This document shows positions 27,016-35,784 of a stretch of 64,000 bases of DNA, one piece after another. A program made the position numbers and the translations under genes. The stretch lies in contig NZ_CAKZLP010000054.1 in the NCBI RefSeq assembly GCF_937127095.1, forward strand, positions 124,001 to 188,000, in the 5' to 3' direction. Each line of letters begins with the position of its first letter. Positions within the stretch are counted from its first letter, which is position 1. This stretch comes from an uncultured Amphritea sp. Its GTDB lineage: Bacteria; Pseudomonadota; Gammaproteobacteria; Pseudomonadales; Balneatricaceae. The notes under the pieces are model-generated. The model worked only from the letters and a program-made list of their open reading frames with translations, was not told where the DNA came from and searched no databases.

Positions 27016-29345
27016 TGGGATAACCCCTTTACCGATTGTTGATCGTTGTTATTTTGCAGCGCCAGACAATGCGCAATCTGCGCCTGACCCAGGCTGATAC
27101 CCGCGTCATTGCAGGGTAGCTTTGACGCACTGTAGACGGTCATTCCCGCCTGCTGTAATTTTTCAGTGATGCCCTGTAACAATATCTGATTGAGGAAACA
27201 TCCGCCCGCCAATACCACACGGTTTAAGTTAACAATCTGACTCTGATCGATAACCCAGCGACTCAGACCATCGATCAGTTGATGGTGAAACAGCGCCGCG
27301 GCCAATTCAGGGTCATCAATATCAGCGATACAGTGCAGTAGCCGGTTAAGCATTGGCTGACCAGACTCATTAAAGTCTATCAGCAAATCCTGATTCGGGC
27401 GGCCAAACCGTTGCAGATAACGGTAGGCACTGGCTTCCAGTTGCATCGCGGCATCCGCCTCAAAACTGTTGATATGACAGATACCGGACAGGGATGCGAC
27501 CGCATCAAACAAACGGCCTGCGCTACTGGTTTGCGGGCAGTTAAAGTCCTGTTCCAGCATCTGTTTAACGGTGATCGCGGCGGGCTGAGTGAAGCGAGCC
27601 AGAATTTCATCACTGCGTCCCAGAGAATGCAAAACTGCTGCCGCAGATCGCCAGGGTTCACTGGCGGCGCGATCCCCGCCAGGTAACGCCAACGGAGGCA
27701 GATGCCCTAAGCGATCGTACTGGTGACCCTCCACCCGCAGTAGCTCACCGCCCCATAACTGCTGATCAGGACCCAGCCCCAGACCATCGAGCGCCAGCCC
27801 CAGTACCGCTTCGCTGATACCCTGTTCGGCCATCACCGAGGCGATATGCGCGTGGTGATGCTGAACAGTGTGCAAAGGGATATCGTTCTGCAGTGCATAG
27901 TCCCGGGCAAAGCGGCTGCTATAAAAATCGGGATGCTGATCGCAGACCACCTGCTCAGGCTTAATGCCCAGCAGAGCGCTCAGGTGCCCGGTCATCTCCG
28001 CCAGCGACTGACAACAATCCGGATTATCCAGGTCGCCAATATACTGGGATACATAGGCCCGGTTCCCCTGAGTGAGACAGAGAGTGTTCTTAAAAAACGC
28101 GCCGACGGCCAGGGTCGCCGGGCCACTCTGCGGCAGGCGGATCATCTGCGGGGCGAGCCCCCTGCCCCGGCGAATCAGCGGCATCTGATCCGACAGTCCG
28201 TTAACCACTGAATCATCACAGCGGATGCGGATATCTCGATTATGCAGCAGAAAGCCATCGGCAATCCCCTGTAACTGCGTGACTATCTGATCATTGTCGG
28301 TGACCAGCGGGTTGCCACTACGATTACCGCTGGTCATCACCAGCAGAGGTGACTGTGACTGACTGAGCCAGTCGGTTCCGGCAGGACTGCCGCACAAGCG
28401 GTGCAACAACAGATAGTGCAACGGGGTATGGGGCAGCATCACCCCGCACCACGCCAGTCCGGGGGCAATTCCTTCAGGAAGATTATCACGAGAAGGACAT
28501 AGCAAAACCGGGGCATCCTGTGACTGTAAGCGTTGTTGCCGTGCGGCATTCAGCGACACCATCGAGGCTAGCGACTGCGGATTCAGCCCCATCACGGCAA
28601 AAGGCTTAACCGGACGATGCTTACGCTGTCGCAGCCGTGCAACTGCCGCAGGGTTGCGGGCATCACACACGAGATGAAATCCGCCGATCCCCTTGACTGC
28701 AACAATCATCCCCTGCTGAATCAGATCCACTGCGGCGGTTAACGGATCATCTTGTTGAAGCTCTCCTGCCCCATCAACAAAGCTTAACCGGGGGCCACAC
28801 GCTGAGCAGGCGTTTGGCTGAGCATGAAAACGGCGATCTGCAGGATCAGAATATTCAGCGTTACACGCAGAACAAAGGGCAAACTCGGACATGCTCGTCT
28901 GGTGACGATCATAGGGCAGCGCCCGGATAATACTGTAGCGCGGACCACAGTTAGTGCAGTTGATAAAGGGATAAAGATAGCGCCGGTCACCCGCAGCAAA
29001 CAGTTCATGCAGACAATCCGGGCAGACGGCAGCATCGGGCGTCACCCCCAGCTGCAGATCACCCTGGCGGCTTGAAACGATACTAAAATCGCAAAAGTGC
29101 TGAGGTTCAGAAGGTTCTGCCGTCAGCGCATCAATCAGCGACATCGGGGGTTGCTCCTGCTCAAGCAGTTGACGGAACAACAACAGGTCTGAGGCCGGGC
29201 CCTCAGCAAAGATCTCTACGCCCGCAGCAGAGTTGGCAACGGTGCCATTCAAACCAAGACGGCGGGCAAGGTTATACACAAAGGGACGAAAGCCGACCCC
29301 CTGTACCTGTCCACTGATCCGGATACTGATTGCTGAATTGATAAT
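27006..29345 (-). CDS. hypF: Carbamoyltransferase HypF (probable ATT start)
   Basis: About 779 residues. N-terminal acylphosphatase domain ([25 protein letters not shown]), double zinc finger ([33 protein letters not shown]), YrdC-like domain, and a Kae1/TobZ-like carbamoyltransferase domain with [12 protein letters not shown]. It makes carbamoyl-AMP from carbamoyl phosphate and transfers carbamoyl to HypE. The start is unusual: between the upstream in-frame stop and the conserved acylphosphatase motif there is no ATG, GTG or TTG; the candidates are ATT at 29345 or ATC at 29342, with AGAGG a few nt upstream. The first ordinary initiator, GTG at 29279, would delete the acylphosphatase phosphate loop. 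A sequence error is the alternative. It is first of the hyp genes. Confidence 0.9.
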   Translation of the reverse strand: MINSAISIRISGQVQGVGFRPFVYNLARRLGLNGTVANSAAGVEIFAEGPASDLLLFRQLLEQEQPPMSLIDALTAEPSEPQHFCDFSIVSSRQGDLQLGVTPDAAVCPDCLHELFAAGDRRYLYPFINCTNCGPRYSIIRALPYDRHQTSMSEFALCSACNAEYSDPADRRFHAQPNACSACGPRLSFVDGAGELQQDDPLTAAVDLIQQGMIVAVKGIGGFHLVCDARNPAAVARLRQRKHRPVKPFAVMGLNPQSLASMVSLNAARQQRLQSQDAPVLLCPSRDNLPEGIAPGLAWCGVMLPHTPLHYLLLHRLCGSPAGTDWLSQSQSPLLVMTSGNRSGNPLVTDNDQIVTQLQGIADGFLLHNRDIRIRCDDSVVNGLSDQMPLIRRGRGLAPQMIRLPQSGPATLAVGAFFKNTLCLTQGNRAYVSQYIGDLDNPDCCQSLAEMTGHLSALLGIKPEQVVCDQHPDFYSSRFARDYALQNDIPLHTVQHHHAHIASVMAEQGISEAVLGLALDGLGLGPDQQLWGGELLRVEGHQYDRLGHLPPLALPGGDRAASEPWRSAAAVLHSLGRSDEILARFTQPAAITVKQMLEQDFNCPQTSSAGRLFDAVASLSGICHINSFEADAAMQLEASAYRYLQRFGRPNQDLLIDFNESGQPMLNRLLHCIADIDDPELAAALFHHQLIDGLSRWVIDQSQIVNLNRVVLAGGCFLNQILLQGITEKLQQAGMTVYSASKLPCNDAGISLGQAQIAHCLALQNNNDQQSVKGLSQCV

Positions 29346-29633
29346 AACCCGCCTCTGCTCACACCTGCTCTGACTTCAATATCAATCTACACGTTATATG
29401 CCAATAGACAGAATATAACCCATCAGCAGCTGTAACGGGGAGGGTTACAGATAAACCCTGAGATTTATATGGAAAGCAGCTTTTCAGTTTATCCTCTATG
29501 CGGTTACCAGGCTTACCAGAAGAGCTTTCGAAAAGAACTTATTAAAAGAGCTTATTTCAAGAGCTTATTTCAAGAGCTTACTAAAAGCGCTTTCACCAAG
29601 TGCTTTCATCAAGGGCTTTGAGTATCAACATCG
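29346..29633. other. Intergenic region upstream of hypF
   Basis: 288 bp with no supported gene. It should contain the hypF promoter (minus strand) and the azlD 3' end. The right part is the 13-bp tandem array at 29521-29622. I found no convincing sigma-54 or FNR site; TTGGCATATAACGTGT near 29395 is only a weak resemblance to a -24/-12 element. Confidence 0.6.
29521..29622. repeat. 13-bp intergenic tandem repeat array, about 8 units
   Basis: Units in order: AGAGCTTTCGAAA, AGAACTTATTAAA, AGAGCTTATTTCA twice, AGAGCTTACTAAA, AGCGCTTTCACCA, AGTGCTTTCATCA, then a partial AGGGCTTTGAG. The period is exactly 13 throughout although units drift. It lies between hypF and azlD. Confidence 0.93.
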
Positions 29634-29954
29634 TTAGAAGCCGAAACCGAATCTTAGCAACATGAAGCACAGCATGCCGGCAACAATTGTGGTCAGCAGA
29701 TCCCGGCGCCAGAATGATACCAGTGCAGCGAATACACCAGCGAGTAACCAGGGGTTATCTGCCCGCAACCATAACTCTCCCCGGGGCAACAGCACCGCCG
29801 GGACAATGATGGCGGTCAGCACTGCCGGGGGTACAAAACTCAACCCAGTTGTCAGCCAGGGCGGAAAGCGCACTTTACCGGCAACGCCGAACAGCACATA
29901 ACGAACACTAAAGGTCACCAGAAACATGCCCAGAATCAACAAAACTTCATTCAT
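29634..29954 (-). CDS. azlD: AzlD family branched-chain amino acid exporter subunit
   Basis: 106 residues with four hydrophobic segments (LLILGMFLVTFSVRYVLFGVAG, FVPPAVLTAIIVPAVLL, WLLAGVFAALVSF, TIVAGMLCFMLLRF), the AzlD pattern (PF05437). With AzlC it forms a two-component exporter of branched-chain or related amino acids (AzlCD/BrnFE type). Its start overlaps the end of azlC by 8 bp, as usual for this pair. The substrate is not certain. Confidence 0.88.
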   Translation of the reverse strand: MNEVLLILGMFLVTFSVRYVLFGVAGKVRFPPWLTTGLSFVPPAVLTAIIVPAVLLPRGELWLRADNPWLLAGVFAALVSFWRRDLLTTIVAGMLCFMLLRFGFGF

Positions 29955-30699
29955 GAGCTGTCTCCGATACTGACTGCCGTTTAAGCAACAGGTGCATAGA
30001 TAACCCGGTTGAGATACCGCATAGTGCGGCCACCATTAAACCCAGCTTATGGGGCATACCGATGGTTGCCATGGCTATTGCGCCGGACACGATTACCGCC
30101 CCCCACATCGGCTTACTCTTCAGGTAGGGAACCACCATACCGATAAAGGTGACCGACATAGCAAAATCCAGCCCCCAATCAGTCATATCCGGGAACAACT
30201 CACCCAAAGCGATCCCTAATGCGGTGCAAAGAACCCAGTTGCCATACATCGCCAGCCATGACCCCAGATAAAACCAGTGCGCATGTTCGGTATTGTCCTG
30301 CAGCAGAAAACGGTTGCTGACTGCGGCAAAGGTTTCATCGGTAAGACCAAACGCCATCATCACCCGCCAGCGATGGGACAGATGACCCACCTTGGGTACC
30401 AGATTGGCCGCATAGAGAATATGCCGCAGATTGACAACAAATGTAGTCGCGATAATGACGGGAACCGCAGCCCCCGCCGCCAGCAAACCCAGCGCAATAA
30501 ACTGGGCCGAGCCCGCATAGACAAACACCGACATCGCGATTGCACCCAGTGCAGACAAACCACTGGGACCTGCCAGAGTGCCAAAGATAATCCCAAACGG
30601 GATAGCGCCGATAATCAGCGGTATGGTGGCTTTGGCGCCATCGAGCATCTCCCGACGCTTTACAGAAGCGTTATCCTGATTCATAACATTACAATTCAT
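29947..30699 (-). CDS. azlC: AzlC family branched-chain amino acid exporter, large subunit
   Basis: Up to 250 residues; internal ATG at 30684 (MNQDNASVKRREM) is an alternative start. The AzlC signature AKATIPLIIGAIPFGIIFGTLA is followed by VYAGSAQFIALGLLAAGA, VVNLRHILYAANLVP and GLTDETFAAVSNRF, which are conserved membrane segments of PF03591. It pairs with AzlD to export amino acids. Three 14-bp repeat units lie immediately upstream. The MarR-GNAT gene is upstream on the same strand. Confidence 0.9.
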   Translation of the reverse strand: MNCNVMNQDNASVKRREMLDGAKATIPLIIGAIPFGIIFGTLAGPSGLSALGAIAMSVFVYAGSAQFIALGLLAAGAAVPVIIATTFVVNLRHILYAANLVPKVGHLSHRWRVMMAFGLTDETFAAVSNRFLLQDNTEHAHWFYLGSWLAMYGNWVLCTALGIALGELFPDMTDWGLDFAMSVTFIGMVVPYLKSKPMWGAVIVSGAIAMATIGMPHKLGLMVAALCGISTGLSMHLLLKRQSVSETAHE

Positions 30700-30707
30700 A
30701 CTCGTGA

Positions 30708-30750
30708 CTCATGCTTTTGAGCTCATGCCTTTAAACTTATGCCTATAAAC
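30708..30750. repeat. 14-bp tandem repeat array, 3 units
   Basis: CTCATGCTTTTGAG, CTCATGCCTTTAAA, CTTATGCCTATAAA, then CTCAG. It sits just 5' of azlC and covers the stop codon of the MarR-GNAT gene (30743). Confidence 0.85.
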
Positions 30751-31708
30751 TCAGCGCCATATAGATATCAGCGCGACTGTAATAAGAATGCCCATCCGGA
30801 TGGGGCATCTGCCGAAACCCCAGATTGCGATATAACTGCAACGCTCTGTCCAGTTTACTTGAGCTTTCGAGAAAGACCTCTGCAACCCCAAGTTCACGGG
30901 CTTTATCCAGCGCTGCCAGCAACAGCCTGCGACCGACACCCACCGTTTGCCAGGCTTCGTCGACGCCCATTTTCGAAATTTCAAAGCGGCCATCGGCATG
31001 GCAAGCCAGCGCCACGCACCCCACCACCCGGTTATCGGTAACATTACGGGCGAACCAGATATAACCGCCCCGGGCAAGATAGTAGCCTTCCGGATTGTTC
31101 AGCGCGTCTTCATCCCGCTCGGTTATCTCTCCATCAAAATAACGCATCAGCCAGGCCATATTGAGTCGTTTAAAATCATCCCGTAGCGCTGCATCCCAGC
31201 CCTGGATAGCGACCTGTTGCCCCTCATTCCGGCGTTCAAGTTGTTGCACTATCGGGGCATAAAATCCCTGCTGTTGCAGCAATGTTTCAAACTCGGCAAG
31301 CGAGTCCAGTATCGGGTGCTGCTGAGAACCGATCAGCGCATCAAGGTAAGCCTGAATCGCTGTCCAGACCGGCGCTATCTGCTCTAATAATGCTTCACTT
31401 TTTACAGTCAACGCCAGCAACTGACGCCTTTCATCGGCCGGATCCGCCGTTTTACTCAGCCACGCCTCCTGCTGCATCTTACGAGCGATTTTGCTGATAG
31501 CCGGATGACTAACACCCAGCCTCTCTGCCGCCTCCGTCACCGTCATCGCCCCCTGCTGATGCAAGATATTAAACAGCGGGAAGAACGTCGGGTTCAGATT
31601 GATTCCCTGGCTCTGGTATAACTGATTAACATCCTGAACTAAGCGGTCCGATAGCCGCTTCAAACGGCTACCCAGAGACAGGCTGCCAAAACTTTTCATG
31701 TAATCCAT
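30743..31708 (-). CDS. MarR-type regulator fused to GNAT N-acetyltransferase
   Basis: 321 residues in two domains. Residues about 10-150 are a MarR winged helix (FFPLFNILHQQGAMTVTEAAERLGVSHPAISKIARKMQQEAWLSKTADPADERRQLLALT). Residues about 165-318 are a GNAT acetyltransferase with the acetyl-CoA loop GVDEAWQTVGVGRRLLLAALDKAREL and YRNLGF. This fusion is a known family, usually of undetermined substrate. The start may be ATG 31699 rather than 31708. A 12-bp perfect palindrome 31 bp upstream is a likely self-operator. Confidence 0.9.
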   Translation of the reverse strand: MDYMKSFGSLSLGSRLKRLSDRLVQDVNQLYQSQGINLNPTFFPLFNILHQQGAMTVTEAAERLGVSHPAISKIARKMQQEAWLSKTADPADERRQLLALTVKSEALLEQIAPVWTAIQAYLDALIGSQQHPILDSLAEFETLLQQQGFYAPIVQQLERRNEGQQVAIQGWDAALRDDFKRLNMAWLMRYFDGEITERDEDALNNPEGYYLARGGYIWFARNVTDNRVVGCVALACHADGRFEISKMGVDEAWQTVGVGRRLLLAALDKARELGVAEVFLESSSKLDRALQLYRNLGFRQMPHPDGHSYYSRADIYMALSL

Positions 31709-31738
31709 ATAAAACCAGAGCCCAATAAAACAAATTAC

Positions 31739-31750
31739 GTAACTAGTTAC
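31739..31750. promoter_or_regulatory. Probable MarR operator palindrome
   Basis: GTAACTAGTTAC, a perfect 12-bp palindrome, centred 36 bp upstream of the MarR-GNAT start and flanked by further TTAC/ATAAC repeats. MarR proteins commonly bind such sites at their own promoters. Assignment rests on position and symmetry only. Confidence 0.6.
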
Positions 31751-31762
31751 ATAACTTACAAT

Positions 31763-31786
31763 AAAAAAGGGGAATATGCATCCCCC
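31763..31786 (-). terminator. Rho-independent terminator for the 40-residue peptide gene
   Basis: On the minus strand GGGGA / TCCCC (loop of about 7 nt) is followed by TTTTTTAT. It lies about 80 bp downstream of the small gene at 31868-31990 and upstream of the MarR-GNAT promoter. Confidence 0.65.
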
Positions 31787-31867
31787 AAAGCAGCTGAGTG
31801 AATCGGTTGGCTGAATCGCTGGAAAGAGTTTTCTTGATCTGCCAACCTTAAAATATAGATATAAAAA

Positions 31868-31990
31868 TCAGGATACCAATATCCCTACCTGTACCAGCAT
31901 AGGCGATATACCCACCACCAAACCGACTACCACCATCAGAATAGTGGATAAAATACCAAAAATCTCTACGCCTTGCTCTTCATGTACCAT
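31868..31990 (-). CDS. 40-residue hydrophobic membrane peptide, unknown function
   Basis: Short gene encoding MVHEEQGVEIFGILSTI followed by a long hydrophobic run (LMVVVGLVVGISPMLVQVGILVS). A good ribosome binding site (TGGAGAG, about 7 nt before ATG) and a downstream terminator support it. One or two membrane helices with a short acidic N-terminus are predicted; the helix carries a G-x-x-x-G type pattern and a proline in the middle. I do not recognise a family. It could be a small regulatory membrane protein; resemblance to hydrophobic type I toxins is only in size and composition. Confidence 0.62.
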   Translation of the reverse strand: MVHEEQGVEIFGILSTILMVVVGLVVGISPMLVQVGILVS

Positions 31991-32518
31991 GAGTCACTCT
32001 CCAGATATGTTTTTACGATATCCTCCATACTGCAGGAACAGGGCCAAAGCTATTTATCATTTAAATATCAATAGCTTACTAATATTTTATGGGAAATTAG
32101 CGTCTCTTATACCCACCATAATCGCCATCAGTGTCAAGAGGCTTGCCAATACTGACAATGAACACACTCAGCAGTGCAGGCGTTTCTGCTCACCTCAAAG
32201 ATAAGGCCCTATACAGACCGGTAGCCCCGAAGCACAGGTTAATCCTCACGCTGGAAAGCAGCGTCCGCTGAACAAAATCAACAGAAAGTTCAGCTGCGAT
32301 ACAGGCACAACGCATCAGAATAGTTTTGAAAAAGTGACTAAATCCAGCCAGGAAATCGCCGATAGCATAACAATAGCCAAAGCGCGTTGAGATTGAGCTC
32401 TTAAATTGAGCTCTTAAATTGAGTTCTTAATTTGAGCTCTTAAATTGAGCTTTGAAATTAGCTAAGTCAGGGATTACACAGCGACAGCAAGCTTAAGCGA
32501 TCAGCTTCGAGGTGCATT
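31991..32518. other. Intergenic region between small peptide gene and PilZ-like gene
   Basis: 528 bp. No reading frame with a plausible ribosome binding site was found on either strand. It contains the promoter side of the peptide gene (minus) and, at 32392-32456, five 13-bp tandem units. The stretch from about 32100 to 32390 shows nothing I can name. Confidence 0.5.
32392..32456. repeat. 13-bp tandem repeat array, 5 units
   Basis: ATTGAGCTCTTAA twice, ATTGAGTTCTTAA, TTTGAGCTCTTAA, ATTGAGCTTTGAA, then ATTAGC. Exact 13-bp period. It lies 63 bp upstream of the PilZ-like gene start. Confidence 0.93.
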
Positions 32519-32950
32519 ATGCCCAAACACTACTTACTCCACCCGGCAGATATTCCCATCCTGCTTAGCACAACGCAGGAGTCTCAGGCCGTTAATCTTT
32601 GTCACCCGTTATACCGGGAGTTCAGTCCGGCAAGGTTGAGCTGCCCTTCCGAATCGTACATCAAGCCGGGTTCGACTATCGATATCTGCCTTCCTCTTTC
32701 GCAACCCAGCCTGTCGGCTACCGGCTATGTCATCTGGTGCCAGCAGGAGCAATCTGGCTTTCTTCTGGGAATAGGCTTCGATGACCCGGAGCAGGTCTAC
32801 AGCTTAAGAATGATAGAGCAGATCTGTCAGATTGAAAGCTATCGCTTAAAACAACACCGGAAGGGCCGCCAGCTCTCAAGTGAACAGGCAGCCGTTGAAT
32901 GGATCAGGCTACACGCAGCGGATTTCCCCACCATTCGGCAGCTGCAATAA
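32519..32950 (+). CDS. PilZ-domain-like protein
   Basis: 143 residues. The middle resembles a PilZ beta barrel: ARLSCPSESYIKPGSTIDICLPLSQPSLSATGYVIWCQQEQSGFLLGIGFDD, the strand pattern in which an envelope of hydrophobic strands ends in G-x-x-F. The N-terminal RxxxR c-di-GMP motif is not clearly seen, so it may be a non-binding member. The tail is helical and charged. GAGGT lies just upstream. It is convergent with the small DUF-like gene at 32967. Assignment is by strand pattern only. Confidence 0.55.
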   Translation: MPKHYLLHPADIPILLSTTQESQAVNLCHPLYREFSPARLSCPSESYIKPGSTIDICLPLSQPSLSATGYVIWCQQEQSGFLLGIGFDDPEQVYSLRMIEQICQIESYRLKQHRKGRQLSSEQAAVEWIRLHAADFPTIRQLQ

Positions 32951-32966
32951 CAGAGTTACAAACACC

Positions 32967-33203
32967 TCAGATATGGTGCTCAGCTATAAAATCATGCAGT
33001 GAATCGTAGCTCCAGTCACTGCCATCCGGATGCTTATGATCATGTTCATTAAGCTTTTCCATCATCTGCTTGACGTTATCGCCTTTTTTCCGGAGCCCCT
33101 GGACAAAATGTACCGCCTCATCGACCCGTTTCTGCAACTCAGGGTCAACACCACCGTCCCGTTCCCCTTTCTTACGGATGCTAACTTTTATTCCTGATTT
33201 CAT
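32967..33203 (-). CDS. Small conserved-looking hypothetical protein
   Basis: 78 residues from ATG 33203, selected because AAGGAG is 9 nt upstream; the longer frame from 33221 would place that site inside the gene. Highly charged (GIKVSIRKKGERDGG, ELQKRVDEAVHFVQGLRKKG) with a histidine-rich end (NEHDHKHPDGSDWSYDSLHDFIAEHHI). No membrane segment. Not recognised; the good ribosome binding site is the main support that it is real. Confidence 0.55.
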   Translation of the reverse strand: MKSGIKVSIRKKGERDGGVDPELQKRVDEAVHFVQGLRKKGDNVKQMMEKLNEHDHKHPDGSDWSYDSLHDFIAEHHI

Positions 33204-33271
33204 GATATGTTTCTCCTTCATACTCTATTTTTCTATAACGTTACCCCAGCACTTCGCAGCTGAAAAGGGGC

Positions 33272-34267
33272 TTGATCAAAATGCCTATAAAAGAACGGAT
33301 TCTAAACCAACTGTTTGCGTATACTCTGACCGGCACCCTGCTGCTAACCGGCGGCTGCGGTTATAATACCAAAGCGCCTCAGGCCGAATCACCAAAAAAA
33401 ACGGAACCTTCGCTACAGGCTGAGCAGCATCCGCTTAGCGGTAAAGTTTTCAGCATGATCAGCGGCACACAGATCAGCTACGCAGAGCTACTGAAGCAGC
33501 TACGCAACAGCCGTTTTATCCTTGTCGGCGAAAAACATGATAACCCGGAACACCATCGGCTGGAGTTACAACTGCTACAAGATCTGCAAAATGGCACTAA
33601 AACCCGCTTAGTCCTGGAGATGCTGGACGAACAGCAGGGTGAAAATATCCCTAAGCTTTCAGCCACCAGCAGCGAATCTGAGATAAAAACCCTGCTCAAC
33701 TGGAGCGATAGCAGCTGGCCCTGGCAGGATTATGGCCCGCTGATCAGCTCCGCGCTTAAAGATGGTAATCAACTGAAGGCAGGCAATCTGAGTAAACCGC
33801 TGCTGATGCAGATCTATAAAAAAGGATTACCGGATCAGCCACGCCTGGCGACAGTCAGCGATATTCCACAAACAATTCGGTCGACGATTCAGCAACAGGT
33901 GTTTGAAAGTCATTGTCAGGCTATCCCAATGGAGCAGATGGGACCGATGACCAGCATTCAGCTCAGCCGGGACGCCAGTATGGCCTATGCATTAAGCGAT
34001 CAGCTGGGCAAACAGATGCAGGCGATTCTGATCACTGGCGCGTTTCACGCCCGAAAAGACACTGGTGTTCCGCAACACCTGAAAAAACTAACATCGAAAG
34101 CCGTTGTGTCTATTCTGCTGACAGAGACCGATGACGCGCTGACAACCGCTGCTGAAGCGATTAGCAGTAACGCAGGAGTGGCTGACTATATCTGGTTTAC
34201 ATCCCGATCAGAGAAGAAAGACTACTGCGCATCACTGCGGCAGCAGCCTCCTAAGAAAGACGATTAG
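33272..34267 (+). CDS. ChaN family lipoprotein
   Basis: 331 residues. The signal peptide ends in a lipobox-like LLLTGGC (Cys about residue 29), implying an acylated, envelope-anchored protein. The ChaN domain (DUF399) shows [21 protein letters not shown] and [17 protein letters not shown], the histidine-containing motifs of the fold that binds haem in Campylobacter ChaN. A role in iron or haem handling is family knowledge only. It is convergent with ppiC; the two stop codons overlap by 4 bp. No TonB receptor gene is nearby. Confidence 0.85.
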   Translation: MIKMPIKERILNQLFAYTLTGTLLLTGGCGYNTKAPQAESPKKTEPSLQAEQHPLSGKVFSMISGTQISYAELLKQLRNSRFILVGEKHDNPEHHRLELQLLQDLQNGTKTRLVLEMLDEQQGENIPKLSATSSESEIKTLLNWSDSSWPWQDYGPLISSALKDGNQLKAGNLSKPLLMQIYKKGLPDQPRLATVSDIPQTIRSTIQQQVFESHCQAIPMEQMGPMTSIQLSRDASMAYALSDQLGKQMQAILITGAFHARKDTGVPQHLKKLTSKAVVSILLTETDDALTTAAEAISSNAGVADYIWFTSRSEKKDYCASLRQQPPKKDD

Positions 34268-34545
34268 TCTTCGCGGCTGGTCACTTCCAGCAGATGATAA
34301 CCAAACTGGGTGCGCACAGGTCCCTGCACTTCACCGACAGGGGCTGAAAAAACCACCTTGTCGAACTCAGCAACCATCTGACCCGGACCGAAGCTGCCCA
34401 GATCGCCACCCTGACCACCGGATGGGCAGCTGGAGTGTTTTTTAGCCAGGTCAGCGAACTCAGCACCCGCCTCGATTTGTGATTTAAGATCAGCGCACTG
34501 AGTCTCACTGCTTACCAGAATGTGTCGTGCTGTCGCGCGTGCCAT
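34264..34545 (-). CDS. ppiC: Peptidyl-prolyl cis-trans isomerase, parvulin (PpiC)
   Basis: 93 residues, a single parvulin domain without signal peptide, so cytoplasmic like E. coli PpiC (93 residues). Motifs: [51 protein letters not shown], and [11 protein letters not shown] with the terminal His of the active site. AGGA lies 8 nt before ATG. It is divergent from a LysR gene; a two-unit 15-bp repeat lies directly upstream. Confidence 0.94.
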   Translation of the reverse strand: MARATARHILVSSETQCADLKSQIEAGAEFADLAKKHSSCPSGGQGGDLGSFGPGQMVAEFDKVVFSAPVGEVQGPVRTQFGYHLLEVTSRED

Positions 34546-34558
34546 GAATATAATCCTA

Positions 34559-34588
34559 TAGTTCAGTTGATAGTAGTTCAGTTGATAA
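34559..34588. repeat. 15-bp tandem repeat, 2 units
   Basis: TAGTTCAGTTGATAG followed by TAGTTCAGTTGATAA, starting 14 bp upstream of the ppiC start codon (minus strand), in its 5' untranslated or promoter region. Confidence 0.8.
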
Positions 34589-34672
34589 TCCGCACAGGAT
34601 CCCTTTTTTCTTTAGCCTCTGCAACCCCTGAGAGAGGATTGACGTTATCAGTAATACTGATATGCTGGCCTG

Positions 34673-35575
34673 ATGGAACTGGCCCGCATCAACCTCAACC
34701 TGCTGATCTCACTCTACTATCTATTGCATAGTAAAAGCGTGACCGCGGCGGCAAGCTCTCAGCATATCAGTCAGCCGGCAATGAGCCGTAATCTGAGCCA
34801 GCTGAGAGAGATATTCAGCGACCCGCTGATGGTGCGAGTGGGTAACACTATGCACCTGACGCCACGGGGAGAACAGCTCTGGCTGCAGCTGCCCGATGCA
34901 CTCAACCATCTTGAAAATCTGTTGATCCCCAGTCAGTTTGAGCCTGCCGGGTATATCGGCGAATTCAATATCGCCACCACCGACTTTATTACTCATGATC
35001 TGCTGCCGCCTTTGATGGGAGACCTGCAACAGGATGCGCCGGGTATCAGTCTGCATTTTCACCTCTGGCATCCGGGCATGATGGAAAGTCTGCGCCAGGG
35101 ACGGATGGACCTGGCTGCCTGTATCCTGGACACCGTACCCGATGATATCTATGGTAAACAGCTCGGCAGCGACAGTTACAGCTGTCTGATGAACAGCTCC
35201 CACCCCCTGGCCGGGCAAACCCTGTCACTGGACGACTATATCAGCGCTGAGCATATCGGTATCAGCGCAGGGGGTGATAAGATTCGCGCCGTCGACGAAG
35301 CACTGTTACAACTGAACCTGCAACGCACCATGAAACTGACCGTGCCATTTATCCACTCTGCCATGGCGATCACCAGCCGCGCCAATTATGTGCTCACCCT
35401 GCCTTCGCGCATCGCCACCCAACTCGGCACAACATACGGACTTAGCATTAAGGCACTGCCTGAACAGCTGAAGATCCCTGCCAGCAACTACTACCTGATC
35501 TGGCATCAGCGACTTCAGGGTGACCCGGCGCACCGTTATCTTCGTGAACGGATGCTGCACAGTCTGAGTGAGTGA
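34673..35575 (+). CDS. LysR family transcriptional regulator (NodD/NahR-like)
   Basis: 300 residues. The HTH (about 6-65) has the NodD/NahR-type INLNLLISLYYLLHSKSVTAAASSQHISQPAMSRNLSQLREIFSDPLMVRVGN, followed by a PBP2-like substrate domain. It is divergent from ppiC and upstream of the LysE-type exporter gene on the same strand (209 bp away), which it may control; a CCGATATCGG palindrome at 35691-35700 lies between them. The Shine-Dalgarno is poor. Confidence 0.9.
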   Translation: MELARINLNLLISLYYLLHSKSVTAAASSQHISQPAMSRNLSQLREIFSDPLMVRVGNTMHLTPRGEQLWLQLPDALNHLENLLIPSQFEPAGYIGEFNIATTDFITHDLLPPLMGDLQQDAPGISLHFHLWHPGMMESLRQGRMDLAACILDTVPDDIYGKQLGSDSYSCLMNSSHPLAGQTLSLDDYISAEHIGISAGGDKIRAVDEALLQLNLQRTMKLTVPFIHSAMAITSRANYVLTLPSRIATQLGTTYGLSIKALPEQLKIPASNYYLIWHQRLQGDPAHRYLRERMLHSLSE

Positions 35576-35617
35576 TTCCGGCATCACGGCCTGCCGCCTG
35601 GTCCGCAACGACAGCTT

Positions 35618-35653
35618 ATGACTGTTTTCATAACTATTTTCATGACTGTTTTC
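35618..35653. repeat. 12-bp tandem repeat, 3 units
   Basis: ATGACTGTTTTC, ATAACTATTTTC, ATGACTGTTTTC, 43 bp after the LysR stop codon. Confidence 0.8.
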
Positions 35654-35784
35654 ACAACCCAAGGTCATAACTAAAACTGATAACCTTTATCCGATATCGG
35701 TATTCGCTAATCCCCTGCCCGATGACTAAAATCGCTGTCATTAACTCAGGTGGTGTGAACCGCCCTCCCTAATGGAATATTTCA

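Noticed and set aside
29385..29410. Sigma-54 promoter for hypF
   Set aside because: TTGGCATATAACGTGT matches only the GG element; the GC element and spacing are wrong.
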